Counted from the stretch's first letter, positions 1-7,358 are shown. The stretch is DNA of 64,000 nt from Acidipropionibacterium sp. (GCA_022647765.1 JALCLH010000014.1:1-64000); one strand, 5' to 3'. Notes: a model not told the origin generated them from the letters alone. Translations and numbers: made by a program.

Positions 1-921
1 CTCCAGGACCGCGACGGCGTCATCGGCGAGGATGGCGGTGGAGCAGTAGATCGACAGCAGGTAGCTGGCCAGTCCGTTGTCGTCGATCCCGCGCAGCCGG
101 ACCGACAGTCCGCGGGACTGCTCGCCGGGCAGCCCGGTCTGGTACAGCCCGATGACGCCGCGCTTGGCCTCGCCGGTGCGCACCAGCAGGATGTTCGTCT
201 TGCCCGCCTGCGAGGTGGGGTTCTTGAGCCCGTCGACGAAGAGCTTGTCGGTCGGGATGATCGGGATCCCGCGCCAGGACAGGAAGGTGCCGCCCTTGAG
301 GTTGACGGTGACCGGCGGGACGCCGCGCACCGTGGCCTCCCGGCCGAAGGCCGCGATGGCGCGCGGGTGGGCCAGGAAGAAGCTGGGCTCCTTCCACACC
401 TTGGTGATGAGCTCGTCGAGGTCATCGGGGGTCGGGGCGCCGGATGGGCTCACCGGCTGGATCCGCTGGGAGTCGGCGGCATTCTTCAGCAGCCCGTAGT
501 CGTCGTTGTTGATGATCTGGGACTCCTGGCGCTCCTTGAGCGACTCGATCGCCAGGCCGATCTGGGTGGCCGTCTGGTCGTAGGGGGAGGAGTAGATGTC
601 GGAGACCGAGGTGTCGACGTTGATGATCGTGGAGACCGACGACAGCTGGTACTCGCGCGGCTTGGTCTGGTAGTCGACGAAGCCCTGCGGGATGACCTTC
701 TGGGCCGGGTCCTGGCTGCACAGCACATCCAGCGGGGTGTCCCCCTCCTGCACCCGGTTGACCCGGTACAGGCCGGTCTTCAACCCCTTGAACTCCAGGA
801 AGAGGGTGGGCCAGCGCGGGGTGAGCGCCCCGAACTGCGGTGGCGTCTTGGTGACGTCGGCCAGCTGATAGCCGGCTGCGTGCGACAGTGCGTTGCGCTG
901 TTCGGGATCGGTGGTTGCCAT
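1..921 (-). CDS. Family 2A encapsulin shell protein (3' end cut by window edge)
   Basis: HK97-fold shell protein of the SrpI/MMP-I type, expected to self-assemble into a cytosolic nanocompartment. The translation (MATTDPEQRNALSHAAGYQL...) runs 307 codons to the window edge without a stop. Recognisable family blocks are YRVNRV near residue 52, ERQESQIINN near 130, VWKEPSFFLAHPRAIAAFGRE near 175 and LLVRTGEAKRGVIGLYQTG near 245. Family members are about 307 residues, so only the last few residues should be missing. There is no cyclic-nucleotide-binding insert, which points to 2A rather than 2B. GGAGAGGA lies upstream of the ATG. It is the last visible gene of the sulfur operon. The usual family 2A cargo, a cysteine desulfurase, is not in the window and may lie beyond position 1. 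Confidence 0.9.
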   Translation of the reverse strand, partial: MATTDPEQRNALSHAAGYQLADVTKTPPQFGALTPRWPTLFLEFKGLKTGLYRVNRVQEGDTPLDVLCSQDPAQKVIPQGFVDYQTKPREYQLSSVSTIINVDTSVSDIYSSPYDQTATQIGLAIESLKERQESQIINNDDYGLLKNAADSQRIQPVSPSGAPTPDDLDELITKVWKEPSFFLAHPRAIAAFGREATVRGVPPVTVNLKGGTFLSWRGIPIIPTDKLFVDGLKNPTSQAGKTNILLVRTGEAKRGVIGLYQTGLPGEQSRGLSVRLRGIDDNGLASYLLSIYCSTAILADDAVAVLE

Positions 922-1034
922 GGGAGTAGTCCTCTCCAGTCAGTTCTTCGTGTGGTGTGGGTTGGGTGGGTGGGGGCGGGACGCCGTCGCGGCTCCCGGC
1001 GGTAGCAGCGAGTCAGTGGCGGGTCGGGAGCAGT

Positions 1035-2216
1035 TCAGCCGGCCTTCTGCTGGGCGAACTCCTGATTCCAGCCGGCGACGCCGCCCTTGAGATTGAGCAG
1101 CGCTCCCTGGTAGCCGGCCCGCTCCAGAGCCCGGATGGCGAACACCGAGCGCTGGCCGATGGTGCACAGGAAGATGAGATCGACGCTCGGGTCGAACTCG
1201 TCGATCCGGCGCACCAGCTGCCCGTAGGGAACCGCGTGGGCGGCCGGGAAGGGAGACAGCGCCCGTTCGTGGGGCTCGCGGATGTCCACGAGCTGAACCG
1301 GCTCCCCGGCGTCCAGGCGGGTCTTGAGGTCGGTGGCCGTGATGGAGGCGATCGGCGTCTCCTGGTCGTCATGGCCGCCGACCCCGCAGAACTCCTGGTA
1401 GTCGATGAGCTCGGTGATGCTCGGTTGCTGCCCGCAGACCGGACAGTCGGGGTTCTTGGAGATCGACAGCTCGGTGAAGTGGGTGCTCCACGCCTCGACC
1501 AGCAGGAGGCGGCCGATCAGCGGCTCGGCGTCCCCGACGATGAGCTTGAGGACCTCGGTGGCCTGCAGGGTGCCGACCAGGCCGGGCAGCACCCCGAGCA
1601 CCCCGCCCTCAGCGCAGGAGGGCACCAGGTCCGGCGGTGGCGGCGTCGGATTGACGCACCGGTAGCAGGGCCCGAGGCGGGCGTCGAAGACGCTCACCTG
1701 GCCGTCGAACTGGTAGATCGAGCCGTAGACCACCGGCTTGCCGAGGAACACGGCGGCGTCGTTGAGCAGGTAGCGGGTCGGGAAGTTGTCGGTGCCGTCG
1801 ACGACGACGTCGTACTGCTCGATGATGTCCAGGGCGTTCTCGCTGGTGAGGGCCTGCTGGTGGGTGACGACCTTGACCCCGCGGTTGATGGCGCGGATGG
1901 AGTCGCGGGCCGAGGCCGTCTTGGGGCGTCCGATGTCGCGGGTGCCGTGGATGATCTGGCGCTGCAGGTTGGACTCCTCGACGACGTCGTGGTCGACCAC
2001 GCCGATGGTGCCCACCCCGGCCGCGGCCAGGTAGAGCGCGATGGGAGCGCCGAGGCCGCCGGCGCCGACGACGAGCACCTTCGCGGCGCGGATCCGCGCC
2101 TGCCTCTCGACCCCCACCTCGGGCAGCAGGATGTTGCGGCTGTAGCGGTCGAACTCCTTCTGGCTCAGCGGCTGGACGCGGTCGTCCGGGATAATCGAGG
2201 CGGTGGGCTCGCTCAT
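1035..2216 (-). CDS. moeZ: MoeZ/MoeB-type adenylyltransferase-sulfurtransferase
   Basis: E1-like enzyme that adenylates the C-terminal glycine of a ThiS/MoaD/CysO carrier and thiocarboxylates it through a rhodanese domain. The 393 residues contain a Rossmann ATP site GAGGLGAP (51-58), zinc cysteines C184/C187 and C258/C261, the E1 cysteine in PSCAEGGVLG (C201), and a C-terminal rhodanese domain (about 288-390) with active Cys351 in CTIGQRS. All key residues are present. Its ATG overlaps the stop of the upstream cysO gene (ATGA), so the pair was translationally coupled before the IS insertion. The symbol is by domain architecture; a dedicated CysO-activating paralogue is equally likely. Confidence 0.9.
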   Translation of the reverse strand: MSEPTASIIPDDRVQPLSQKEFDRYSRNILLPEVGVERQARIRAAKVLVVGAGGLGAPIALYLAAAGVGTIGVVDHDVVEESNLQRQIIHGTRDIGRPKTASARDSIRAINRGVKVVTHQQALTSENALDIIEQYDVVVDGTDNFPTRYLLNDAAVFLGKPVVYGSIYQFDGQVSVFDARLGPCYRCVNPTPPPPDLVPSCAEGGVLGVLPGLVGTLQATEVLKLIVGDAEPLIGRLLLVEAWSTHFTELSISKNPDCPVCGQQPSITELIDYQEFCGVGGHDDQETPIASITATDLKTRLDAGEPVQLVDIREPHERALSPFPAAHAVPYGQLVRRIDEFDPSVDLIFLCTIGQRSVFAIRALERAGYQGALLNLKGGVAGWNQEFAQQKAG

Positions 2217-2470
2217 CGGGCCTCCTGCCGTGCTGTCTCCCGATCGTCCGGGGCGCCGCCGGCGATGGCGGGCAGCAGGCGCACGGTGGAGCTCTCCGAG
2301 AGCGCGGTGGCCTGGCCGTCGAGCTGGCGGATGTCGGTGTCGTCGACGAAGACGTTGACATAGCTGCGCAGCGCGCCGTCGTCGTCAAGGATGTGCGGGG
2401 CCAGGTCCGGGTAGGCGTCGGTGAGGGCGGTGACCAGCTCGGCGACGGTGGCCCCGGGCAGGGTCAACTG

Positions 2471-4011
2471 CAATGCCGTTCGGTTAAGGCAGGGATAGGA
2501 CTGTCAAGAAGGTGGGCATCCCGGCGTGGCGCAGCCCCTGCAAGCAGCAGCCCTTGTCACAGTGGGACACGTCCTGCAAGACACGTCCTCCCAGACAAGA
2601 GCTGCCATGCCGAATCATGCCACCCTCTCAGCCCGCCACGAACCCGACGGCGTGTTCGCCCCCGCCCACCTCGGCGAACTCACCACCACCGTCCCACCCG
2701 AGATGATCGACGCCATCCTGGACCAGACCGCGACCACCCAACACCGCGTGCGACGCCTGCCCTCCCGCCTGGTCGTCTACCTCATCCTCGCCGGCGCCCT
2801 GTACGCAGGCCAGGCCTGGACTGCTGTGTGGAACCGACTGACCGCAGGCCTTCCCCACCCGATCCGTCACCCCGCGAAATCGTCGATCAGCCAGGCCATG
2901 CGCCGCCTGGGCCCGGCACCCCTGGAAGCCCTGTTCCGCCTCCTGGCCGGTCCCGGAGCCTGCCTGCCCACCCAGCAGATCCGCTGCGCCGGACGCCTCG
3001 TCGCAGCGATCGACGGCACCCAGATCGCGATACCCGACACACCCGCCAACGGTGATCTGTATCCCCGTCAGAAAGCCGGACGCGCCTCCCACGTCGGATA
3101 CCCGATGATCCGGATGCTCGCCCTGGTCGCGGTGGGCACCCGCCACCTCATCGACGCCGTGTGGGGCCCCGACACCATCTCCGAGAAGGCCTACACCACC
3201 CGCCTGGCCGCCGCGATGGGCCCGGGCATGCTGGTCCTCGGCGACCGGGGTTTCGCCACGATCGGCCTGTACACCGCGATCACCACTGCCGGCGCGGACT
3301 TCCTGATCCGCGGGCTGACCGGGCCCCGGGCGTTGACACTACCGGTGCTGGAGCGCCTGGGCGATGGTTCGTGGATCTCGCGGGCCGGGACTGTGAGGGT
3401 GAGGGTCATCGACGCCGAGATCGAGGTGACGCCCACCGATCGGGCGGGCCGCCCGATACCCGGTGAGGCCACCATCCACCGGTACCGCCTGATCACCAGC
3501 CTGCTGGACCCGGCCCAGGCCGGGGCCGGCGAGTTGATCCGGTTGTATCACCGGCGCTGGCAGATCGAGACGGTCTACTGCGAGCTGAAGTCCACGATCC
3601 TGGGCGGGCGGGTCCTGCGCGGGCGCTATCCCGCCGCGGTGGCCCAGGAGGTGTGGGGACTGTTGGCGGCCTACCAGGTCCTGCGGATCGCGATGTCGGA
3701 TGCGATCTTGGACCGGCCCGAGGTGAGCGCCGATCGGCTCTCGTTCACGATCGCGGTGCGCACCGCTCAGGACCAGATCGTTCTGGCCTGCCGGGCGATC
3801 TCGGGTGCGAGGGTGGATCTGGTGGGCCGGATCGGGGCGGCGGTGCTCGATGATCTGTTACCGCGGCGGGGGCCCAGGACTCGTCCCAGGGCCCTGAAGC
3901 GTGGTACGTCGAAGTACCACGCTGCTGGGGGTGTTGACTTGCGTACTCGGCCTGCCCGGTTACGGGCTACGGTCTTGACACCGGCCACCGATCCTTAACC
4001 GAACGGCATTG
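2471..4011 (+). mobile_element. Complete IS4-family insertion sequence (1541 bp)
   Basis: The element is bounded by perfect 19-bp inverted repeats, CAATGCCGTTCGGTTAAGG at 2471-2489 and its complement at 3993-4011, and flanked by a 10-bp direct repeat. It carries a single transposase gene on the plus strand, opposite to the host operon. Intact ends and a perfect target duplication suggest a recent insertion. Polar effects on moeZ and the encapsulin gene downstream are expected unless the IS supplies a promoter. Confidence 0.95.
2526..3998 (+). CDS. IS4-family transposase
   Basis: DDE transposase with an IS4-type N-terminal domain (TTTVPPEMIDAILDQT region) and the catalytic core. Acidic residues are visible in AAIDGTQIAIPD (first D), LVLGDRGFATIG (second D) and YHRRWQIETVYCELK. 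The last has the Y-(2)-R-(3)-E-(6)-K signature of the IS4 family. The frame is open from a GTG at 2526; an ATG at 2607 (MPNHATLSARH) is a plausible alternative start giving 463 residues. It lies wholly inside the 1541-bp element and appears intact, so the element may be mobile. Confidence 0.93.
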   Translation: MAQPLQAAALVTVGHVLQDTSSQTRAAMPNHATLSARHEPDGVFAPAHLGELTTTVPPEMIDAILDQTATTQHRVRRLPSRLVVYLILAGALYAGQAWTAVWNRLTAGLPHPIRHPAKSSISQAMRRLGPAPLEALFRLLAGPGACLPTQQIRCAGRLVAAIDGTQIAIPDTPANGDLYPRQKAGRASHVGYPMIRMLALVAVGTRHLIDAVWGPDTISEKAYTTRLAAAMGPGMLVLGDRGFATIGLYTAITTAGADFLIRGLTGPRALTLPVLERLGDGSWISRAGTVRVRVIDAEIEVTPTDRAGRPIPGEATIHRYRLITSLLDPAQAGAGELIRLYHRRWQIETVYCELKSTILGGRVLRGRYPAAVAQEVWGLLAAYQVLRIAMSDAILDRPEVSADRLSFTIAVRTAQDQIVLACRAISGARVDLVGRIGAAVLDDLLPRRGPRTRPRALKRGTSKYHAAGGVDLRTRPARLRATVLTPATDP

Positions 4012-4110
4012 GGGTCAACTGGCGCTGGCGATCGGTGTAGTTCCTCAGCACCGAGGGGATGGAGACGGTGGCCATGGATGGGCTCCTTGTGTGTAGGTCG
4101 TGGCGGTCGG

Positions 4111-4155
4111 TGTGAAAAGGGCGGAGTGTGAAATCAGTGTGAAAAGAGCGGAGTG
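4111..4155. repeat. Short imperfect direct repeat downstream of mec
   Basis: Between mec and cysO, an 18-bp unit (TGTGAAAAGGGCGGAGTG, 4111-4128) recurs at 4138-4155 with one mismatch. It looks like a local duplication in the spacer; no function is evident. Confidence 0.6.
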
Positions 4156-4171
4156 AAAGAGAGGGACGGGA

Positions 4172-4625
4172 TCAGTCGGGTTCGATCTCGAACTCGGCCT
4201 CGTGGAACATCCGGGAGCGGTCGGGGGCCAACTCCCAGCTGGTCGACCGGGGCACCCGTGGGTGGGATCGCCCCTCCCCCTCGACGGCGACCACGATGTA
4301 GCTCAGGCCCGGAAAGGCATGGTCCCGGTCGTAGTCGGAGGGGATCGCCGGGTGGTCGGGGTGGGAGTGGTAGAAGCCCACGATGTCCAGTCCGCGGGCG
4401 GCGGCCGCGTCGTCGGCGCGCTGGTAGTCCAGCGGGATCGATGCGGAACCGGTGGTACTGCTCCTCGGACTCCCGGGCGTTGTCGATCGGCAGGATGTCG
4501 ACGACCTCTCGGGCTCCCCCGGCCGCGGCGAAGGTGCCCAGCAGGGCTCCGCAGCCCTCGTCGGGGTAGGCCGCCACGGACTTCTGGTGGATCCGGTGCA
4601 GCAGGTCGGGCGAGATGTCGATCAT
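4172..4625 (-). pseudogene. mec: Mec-type JAMM/MPN+ metalloprotease, +1 frameshift
   Basis: Zinc isopeptidase of the Mec family, which cleaves cysteine from the CysO-cysteine adduct in mycobacteria and removes C-terminal residues from carrier proteins in related systems. The N-terminal frame starts at 4625 (MIDISPDLLHRIHQKS, ATGA overlap with cysM) and has the JAMM glutamate in DEGCGALLG. The C-terminal frame contains GFYHSHPDHPAIPSDYD, the full metal-binding signature, and ends EFEIEPD. The frames join at a CCC run on the minus strand (4434-4436): removing one C restores FRIDPLDYQRADD. Either this is a true pseudogene or a homopolymer sequencing error. Confidence 0.87.
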
Positions 4626-5659
4626 CGTGCCTCCCAGAAGTGGTCGCTGAGGTATCGCGAGCCGGTGTCCGGCAGGACGGTGACGATCACCGATCCGGGC
4701 TCGGCGCGCCGGGCGACGTCGAGTGCGGCGGCGGTGTTGGCCCCCGAGCTGATGCCGCAGAACAGTCCCTCGCGCAGGGCGAGTCTTCGGGTGGTCTCGT
4801 AGGCCCGCGCGGTGGAGACGACGACCACCTCGTCGATGATCGAGTCGTCGAGGATCGACGGGCGGATCGTGGAGGCCATGTGCTTGGTACCCTCGATGCC
4901 GTGCAGCGGGGAGTCGGGCTGGACCGCGATCGAGCGCACCGACGAGTTCTCCCTCTTGAGCCGGCGGGAGGTGCCCATCAGCGTCCCCGAGGTGCCCATC
5001 GAGGCGACGAAGTGGGTGACCGTACCGCCGCTCTGCTGCCAGATCTCGGCTCCGGTTCCCCACTCGTGGGCCCGTGTGTTGGCCGGATTGTCGTACTGGT
5101 CGGGATAGAAATAGCGCCCGGGGTTGGCGGCCACGATCTCGCGCACCATCTCGAAGGCGCCGTCGGAACCGTCCTCGGCGGGCACCGTGTCGATCACCGT
5201 GGCACCGAGGTGGCGCATCGTGGCCTTGCGCTCCGGGCTGGTGTTCTCGGGCATCACGAGGGTCACCGGGATGCCGAGCGAGGCTCCGATCATGGCGAAG
5301 GCGATGCCGGTGTTGCCGCTCGTGGCGTCGATGATGGTGGGCACCTCGGCGGGCGCCTGGCCGGGGCTGGGCACGGTGAGCAGCCCCCGGTCGATGCCGT
5401 CGGCCACCATCTCGGCCGCCGCGCGGTCCTTGATCGATCCGCCGGGATTCATGAACTCCGCCTTCGCCAGCAGCCGGACTCCCCCCGGCAGGTCGCCGAC
5501 GCGGGTCAGCTCGATGAGGGGCGTGTGGCCGATCGCCGCCAGCAGCGGGTGCGATCTCACATCGGCTGCGGGCAGGGTCGTCTCGGGCCGGATCGTGTCC
5601 GGAAGAGTCGCGGTCTGCGGTGCCGCGGCATGCAGCGGCGTGGTCTCTATCGACTGCAC
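4622..5659 (-). CDS. cysM: PLP-dependent cysteine synthase (CysM-type)
   Basis: Fold-type II PLP enzyme of 345 residues. The PLP lysine is K77 in NPGGSIKDRA, and the phosphate loop is SGNTG (114-118). Next to cysO, mec and moeZ it is best read as the mycobacterial-type CysM that uses CysO thiocarboxylate, probably with O-phosphoserine, although cystathionine beta-synthase-like or ordinary O-acetylserine use cannot be excluded. A GTG start is supported by GGAGG 8 nt upstream. It leaves a 35-40 residue Ala/Pro/Thr-rich N-terminal extension before the conserved ADVRSHPLLAAIGHTPL. Three bases separate it from DUF4395, and its stop overlaps mec. Confidence 0.9.
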   Translation of the reverse strand: MQSIETTPLHAAAPQTATLPDTIRPETTLPAADVRSHPLLAAIGHTPLIELTRVGDLPGGVRLLAKAEFMNPGGSIKDRAAAEMVADGIDRGLLTVPSPGQAPAEVPTIIDATSGNTGIAFAMIGASLGIPVTLVMPENTSPERKATMRHLGATVIDTVPAEDGSDGAFEMVREIVAANPGRYFYPDQYDNPANTRAHEWGTGAEIWQQSGGTVTHFVASMGTSGTLMGTSRRLKRENSSVRSIAVQPDSPLHGIEGTKHMASTIRPSILDDSIIDEVVVVSTARAYETTRRLALREGLFCGISSGANTAAALDVARRAEPGSVIVTVLPDTGSRYLSDHFWEAR

Positions 5660-5662
5660 GGA

Positions 5663-6175
5663 TCAGGCCTCCGCAGGCCGATGGATGGCGCCGAGGCGGA
5701 CCAGCAGGCCGTAGAGCTGGCAACCCAGGCACAGGCCGATGACGGCATTGAGGAATGCGGCGATGAAGGCCAGTGCGCCGGCGATCGGGACGGCCGGCCA
5801 GACGCCGATCAGGCCGAGGATGAGCCCGATACCGGTGATCACCAGGCCCACCAGCTGGGCGAATCGCGGCGGGGCGGCGTCCTCGGTCTCGCTGGGCGGG
5901 GCCAGTCGTGGCCGGACGACCGATCGGAACAGGGCGTTCCAGGGGTGTGCCGGCGACCCGGACGCTCCGAGGGCGAAGATCGCCACGATCACTGCGAGCA
6001 GGATGAGGGCGGGCGTCCTCTGGCCGATGAGTGCCAGCAGGATGTCGACGGCGAGCAGCAGGCTCGTGACGGCGGCCCCGAAGCGGGGGCCTCTCGGGTC
6101 GATCTGCCGCCTTCCCCGTGGCGAATCGGGCCCGGGGGTGGCGGGGGTGGGTTGCGGCTGGGATTCAGTGGGCAT
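5663..6175 (-). CDS. DUF4395 membrane protein
   Basis: A 170-residue protein starting MPTESQPQPT, with a soluble Pro-rich N-terminus and the DUF4395 opening IDPRGPRFGAAVTSLLLA near residue 25. Four hydrophobic segments follow, including a CLGCQLY motif near the C-terminus whose two cysteines could be redox active. DUF4395 proteins often neighbour thioredoxin-like or rhodanese genes, as here: it overlaps the upstream thioredoxin-like gene by 11 nt and ends 3 nt before cysM. Its biochemical role is unknown; membrane handling of reduced sulfur or thiols is a guess from context. Confidence 0.85.
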   Translation of the reverse strand: MPTESQPQPTPATPGPDSPRGRRQIDPRGPRFGAAVTSLLLAVDILLALIGQRTPALILLAVIVAIFALGASGSPAHPWNALFRSVVRPRLAPPSETEDAAPPRFAQLVGLVITGIGLILGLIGVWPAVPIAGALAFIAAFLNAVIGLCLGCQLYGLLVRLGAIHRPAEA

Positions 6176-6608
6176 TGTCGGCTCCCGTGAGGTCGGAGAC
6201 GGATGTGAGGTGTCGGGCGAGTTCCTCGGGTCGAGGAACCCCGGAGAAGCGGACGCGGATGGCGCCGCCGGCATCGAGGAGGAAGGTCGTCGGTGCGCTG
6301 ATGATGTTGAGCCGGCGCGCCAGATCGGGATGATCGACGGTGTCCAGCTCGAGATGGACCACCCCGGGGTGCTCCGCCGCGAAGGCCTTGATCCGGCGGG
6401 CGGCGACATGGCAGGGGGCGCAGGTGTCGGTGCCGAACTGCACGAAGGTGGCGACGCTGCCGAGTTGCCCCTCCACGAGTGGAATCTGGCGGTCGGGCCG
6501 GGCAGCCACTTCGCGGCCGCGACCGCTGCGACGCCGCAGCAGGACGGCGAGGGCCGTGGAGACGGCGAGCAGAAGGGCGAGCGTGATGAGGGCAGCGGGG
6601 ACTGACAT
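6165..6608 (-). CDS. Membrane-anchored thioredoxin-like protein
   Basis: A 147-residue protein with one N-terminal transmembrane segment (about 5-25), a basic stretch RRRSGRGR, then a thioredoxin fold. The redox motif is CAPC (C63, C66) in FGTDTCAPCHVAARR, and the cis-proline loop SAPTTFLL is present. The ATG follows GGGAGA by 6 nt. It is the first structural gene after the leader peptide and hairpin, and its end overlaps DUF4395. A role in thiol-disulfide exchange or in supplying reductant to the operon's sulfur chemistry is inferred from context only. Confidence 0.87.
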   Translation of the reverse strand: MSVPAALITLALLLAVSTALAVLLRRRSGRGREVAARPDRQIPLVEGQLGSVATFVQFGTDTCAPCHVAARRIKAFAAEHPGVVHLELDTVDHPDLARRLNIISAPTTFLLDAGGAIRVRFSGVPRPEELARHLTSVSDLTGADNAH

Positions 6609-6631
6609 GGGAATCTCCCTGAGAATGGAAC

Positions 6632-6678
6632 AGCGATACCGCCGGGCTCGCTCCCTGTGCGGAAAGCCCGGGATCGCT
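6632..6678 (-). promoter_or_regulatory. Hairpin between leader peptide and first operon gene
   Basis: The transcript can fold with arms AGCGAT/ATCGCT and CCGGGCT/AGCCCGG, giving a strong GC-rich stem between the leader-peptide stop (6701) and the ribosome-binding site of the thioredoxin-like gene (about 6614-6620). It has no U-tract. It is well placed to act as an attenuator stem whose formation depends on ribosome position in the Cys-Cys leader. Confidence 0.55.
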
Positions 6679-6700
6679 GAGGTGCGGGGTCGGTGTCGAC

Positions 6701-6766
6701 TCAGCGCATTCGACAACAGGCGGCAGACGACATCATCGTCGTCATGGGGGCCTGCTGCTCAGTCAT
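6701..6766 (-). CDS. Putative cysteine-attenuation leader peptide
   Basis: A 21-residue open frame from an ATG at 6766 ends in SSAACCRMR before a TGA. Adjacent cysteine codons near the end of a short upstream ORF are the hallmark of actinobacterial cysteine-responsive attenuators. A -10/-35 pair upstream would place the transcription start at the A of the ATG, so the peptide would be made from a leaderless mRNA, as described for such uORFs in mycobacteria. It precedes a sulfur operon, which fits. Shorter versions from internal ATGs (for example 6745) are possible. Confidence 0.6.
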   Translation of the reverse strand: MTEQQAPMTTMMSSAACCRMR

Positions 6767-6773
6767 GGCAGAC

Positions 6774-6802
6774 ACATTAATGACATCGAACGATGCGATC
6801 AA
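6774..6802 (-). promoter_or_regulatory. Predicted promoter of the sulfur/encapsulin operon
   Basis: Read on the minus strand, TTGATC (6797-6802) and TAATGT (6774-6779) are separated by exactly 17 bp, and 7 nt after the -10 comes the ATG of the leader peptide. The boxes resemble the consensus of the principal sigma factor. This is prediction from sequence only. Confidence 0.55.
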
Positions 6803-7253
6803 CTCCCCTTGTCAGAGGCGGTGCGCCATCAGATCTTGTGTCATTCTATGAGATGATGTCTCAAATTATGAGAGCCGAGATTCGGTGGTGGGAGCACACG
6901 ACCGGTCCGAGGCTGGTCAGCGCTGTCCGGTGCTGCCGCCCGTCCTGCTCCCGCCGAGTGTTCCGGAGCCACCGAATGAGCCCCCGCCCATGGATCCGGA
7001 GCCGAATCCTCGAAGCGAGCCGGCGTTCGAGGTGGGCATGGGCGAGGTGGTGTGGGCGCTGTCAGCGCGAGCGGGGAAGGCTGGCATTCAGCTGTGACCC
7101 CATGCGGGGTCTTTCCGATGTGGACTGCGAGAAGTACCGGAACGGACTCGCTCCCGGACGGCAGGGCCGGACCGAGCCATCGATCTCGGTACTTCTCGCA
7201 GTGCCGCTCCAGCAGCCCGGGTCAATTCGAGCTGAGCCCGCTACGGTCGGGGC
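6803..7253. other. Gene-poor stretch with one weak Gly-rich frame
   Basis: No convincing gene. A 40-residue minus-strand frame (6917-7039, MPTSNAGSLRGFGSGSMGGG...) resembles the glycine-rich tail of a membrane protein and may be a remnant. The right half holds a 16-bp inverted repeat, listed separately. Confidence 0.4.
7124..7202. repeat. Perfect 16-bp inverted repeat with 47-bp spacer
   Basis: ACTGCGAGAAGTACCG at 7124-7139 is exactly complementary to CGGTACTTCTCGCAGT at 7187-7202. The arms are too far apart for a typical terminator and no T-run follows. They could be ends of a tiny mobile element or paired regulator sites. Confidence 0.6.
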
Positions 7254-7358
7254 ATGCACGTTCTCGAGCGCGGGGCCGGTGCCCCGCTGGTGCTGCTGCA
7301 CGGGTTCTCCGTCGACCACCGGATCCTGCTTCCGCTGGACCCGGCGATCTACAGCTGA
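7254..7358 (+). pseudogene. Alpha/beta hydrolase N-terminal remnant
   Basis: A 34-codon frame reads MHVLERGAGAPLVLLHGFSVDHRILLPLDPAI, the typical first strand and oxyanion-loop HGF motif of alpha/beta hydrolases (usually about 250 residues), and then stops. The rest of the gene, including any nucleophile Ser and catalytic His, is absent because the acetolactate synthase gene begins on the other strand. It is therefore a decayed 5' fragment. Confidence 0.65.

Larger units (their letters stand above)
2461..4021. repeat. 10-bp target-site duplication of the IS4-family element
   Basis: GGGTCAACTG occurs at 2461-2470 and again at 4012-4021, directly abutting the IS ends. Both copies lie inside the cysO reading frame. 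The length fits the 9-13 bp typical of the IS4 family. Confidence 0.93.
2213..4075 (-). pseudogene. cysO: CysO/MoaD-ThiS-like sulfur carrier, split by IS4-family element
   Basis: Removing the IS (2471-4011) and one copy of its 10-bp duplication restores a 103-residue beta-grasp sulfur carrier starting MATVSIPSVLRNYTD at 4075 and continuing ...RQLTLPGATVAELV. The carrier diglycine occurs in RLLPAIAGG, but 13 more residues (APDDRETARQEAR) follow, so the GG would need proteolytic exposure, as known for some JAMM-processed carriers. The stop overlaps the moeZ ATG, which supports the extension as genuine. In mycobacteria CysO thiocarboxylate is the sulfur donor for CysM and Mec trims the product. 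In this sequence the gene is broken, although translation from an internal start after the IS could still give most of the fold. Confidence 0.88.
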
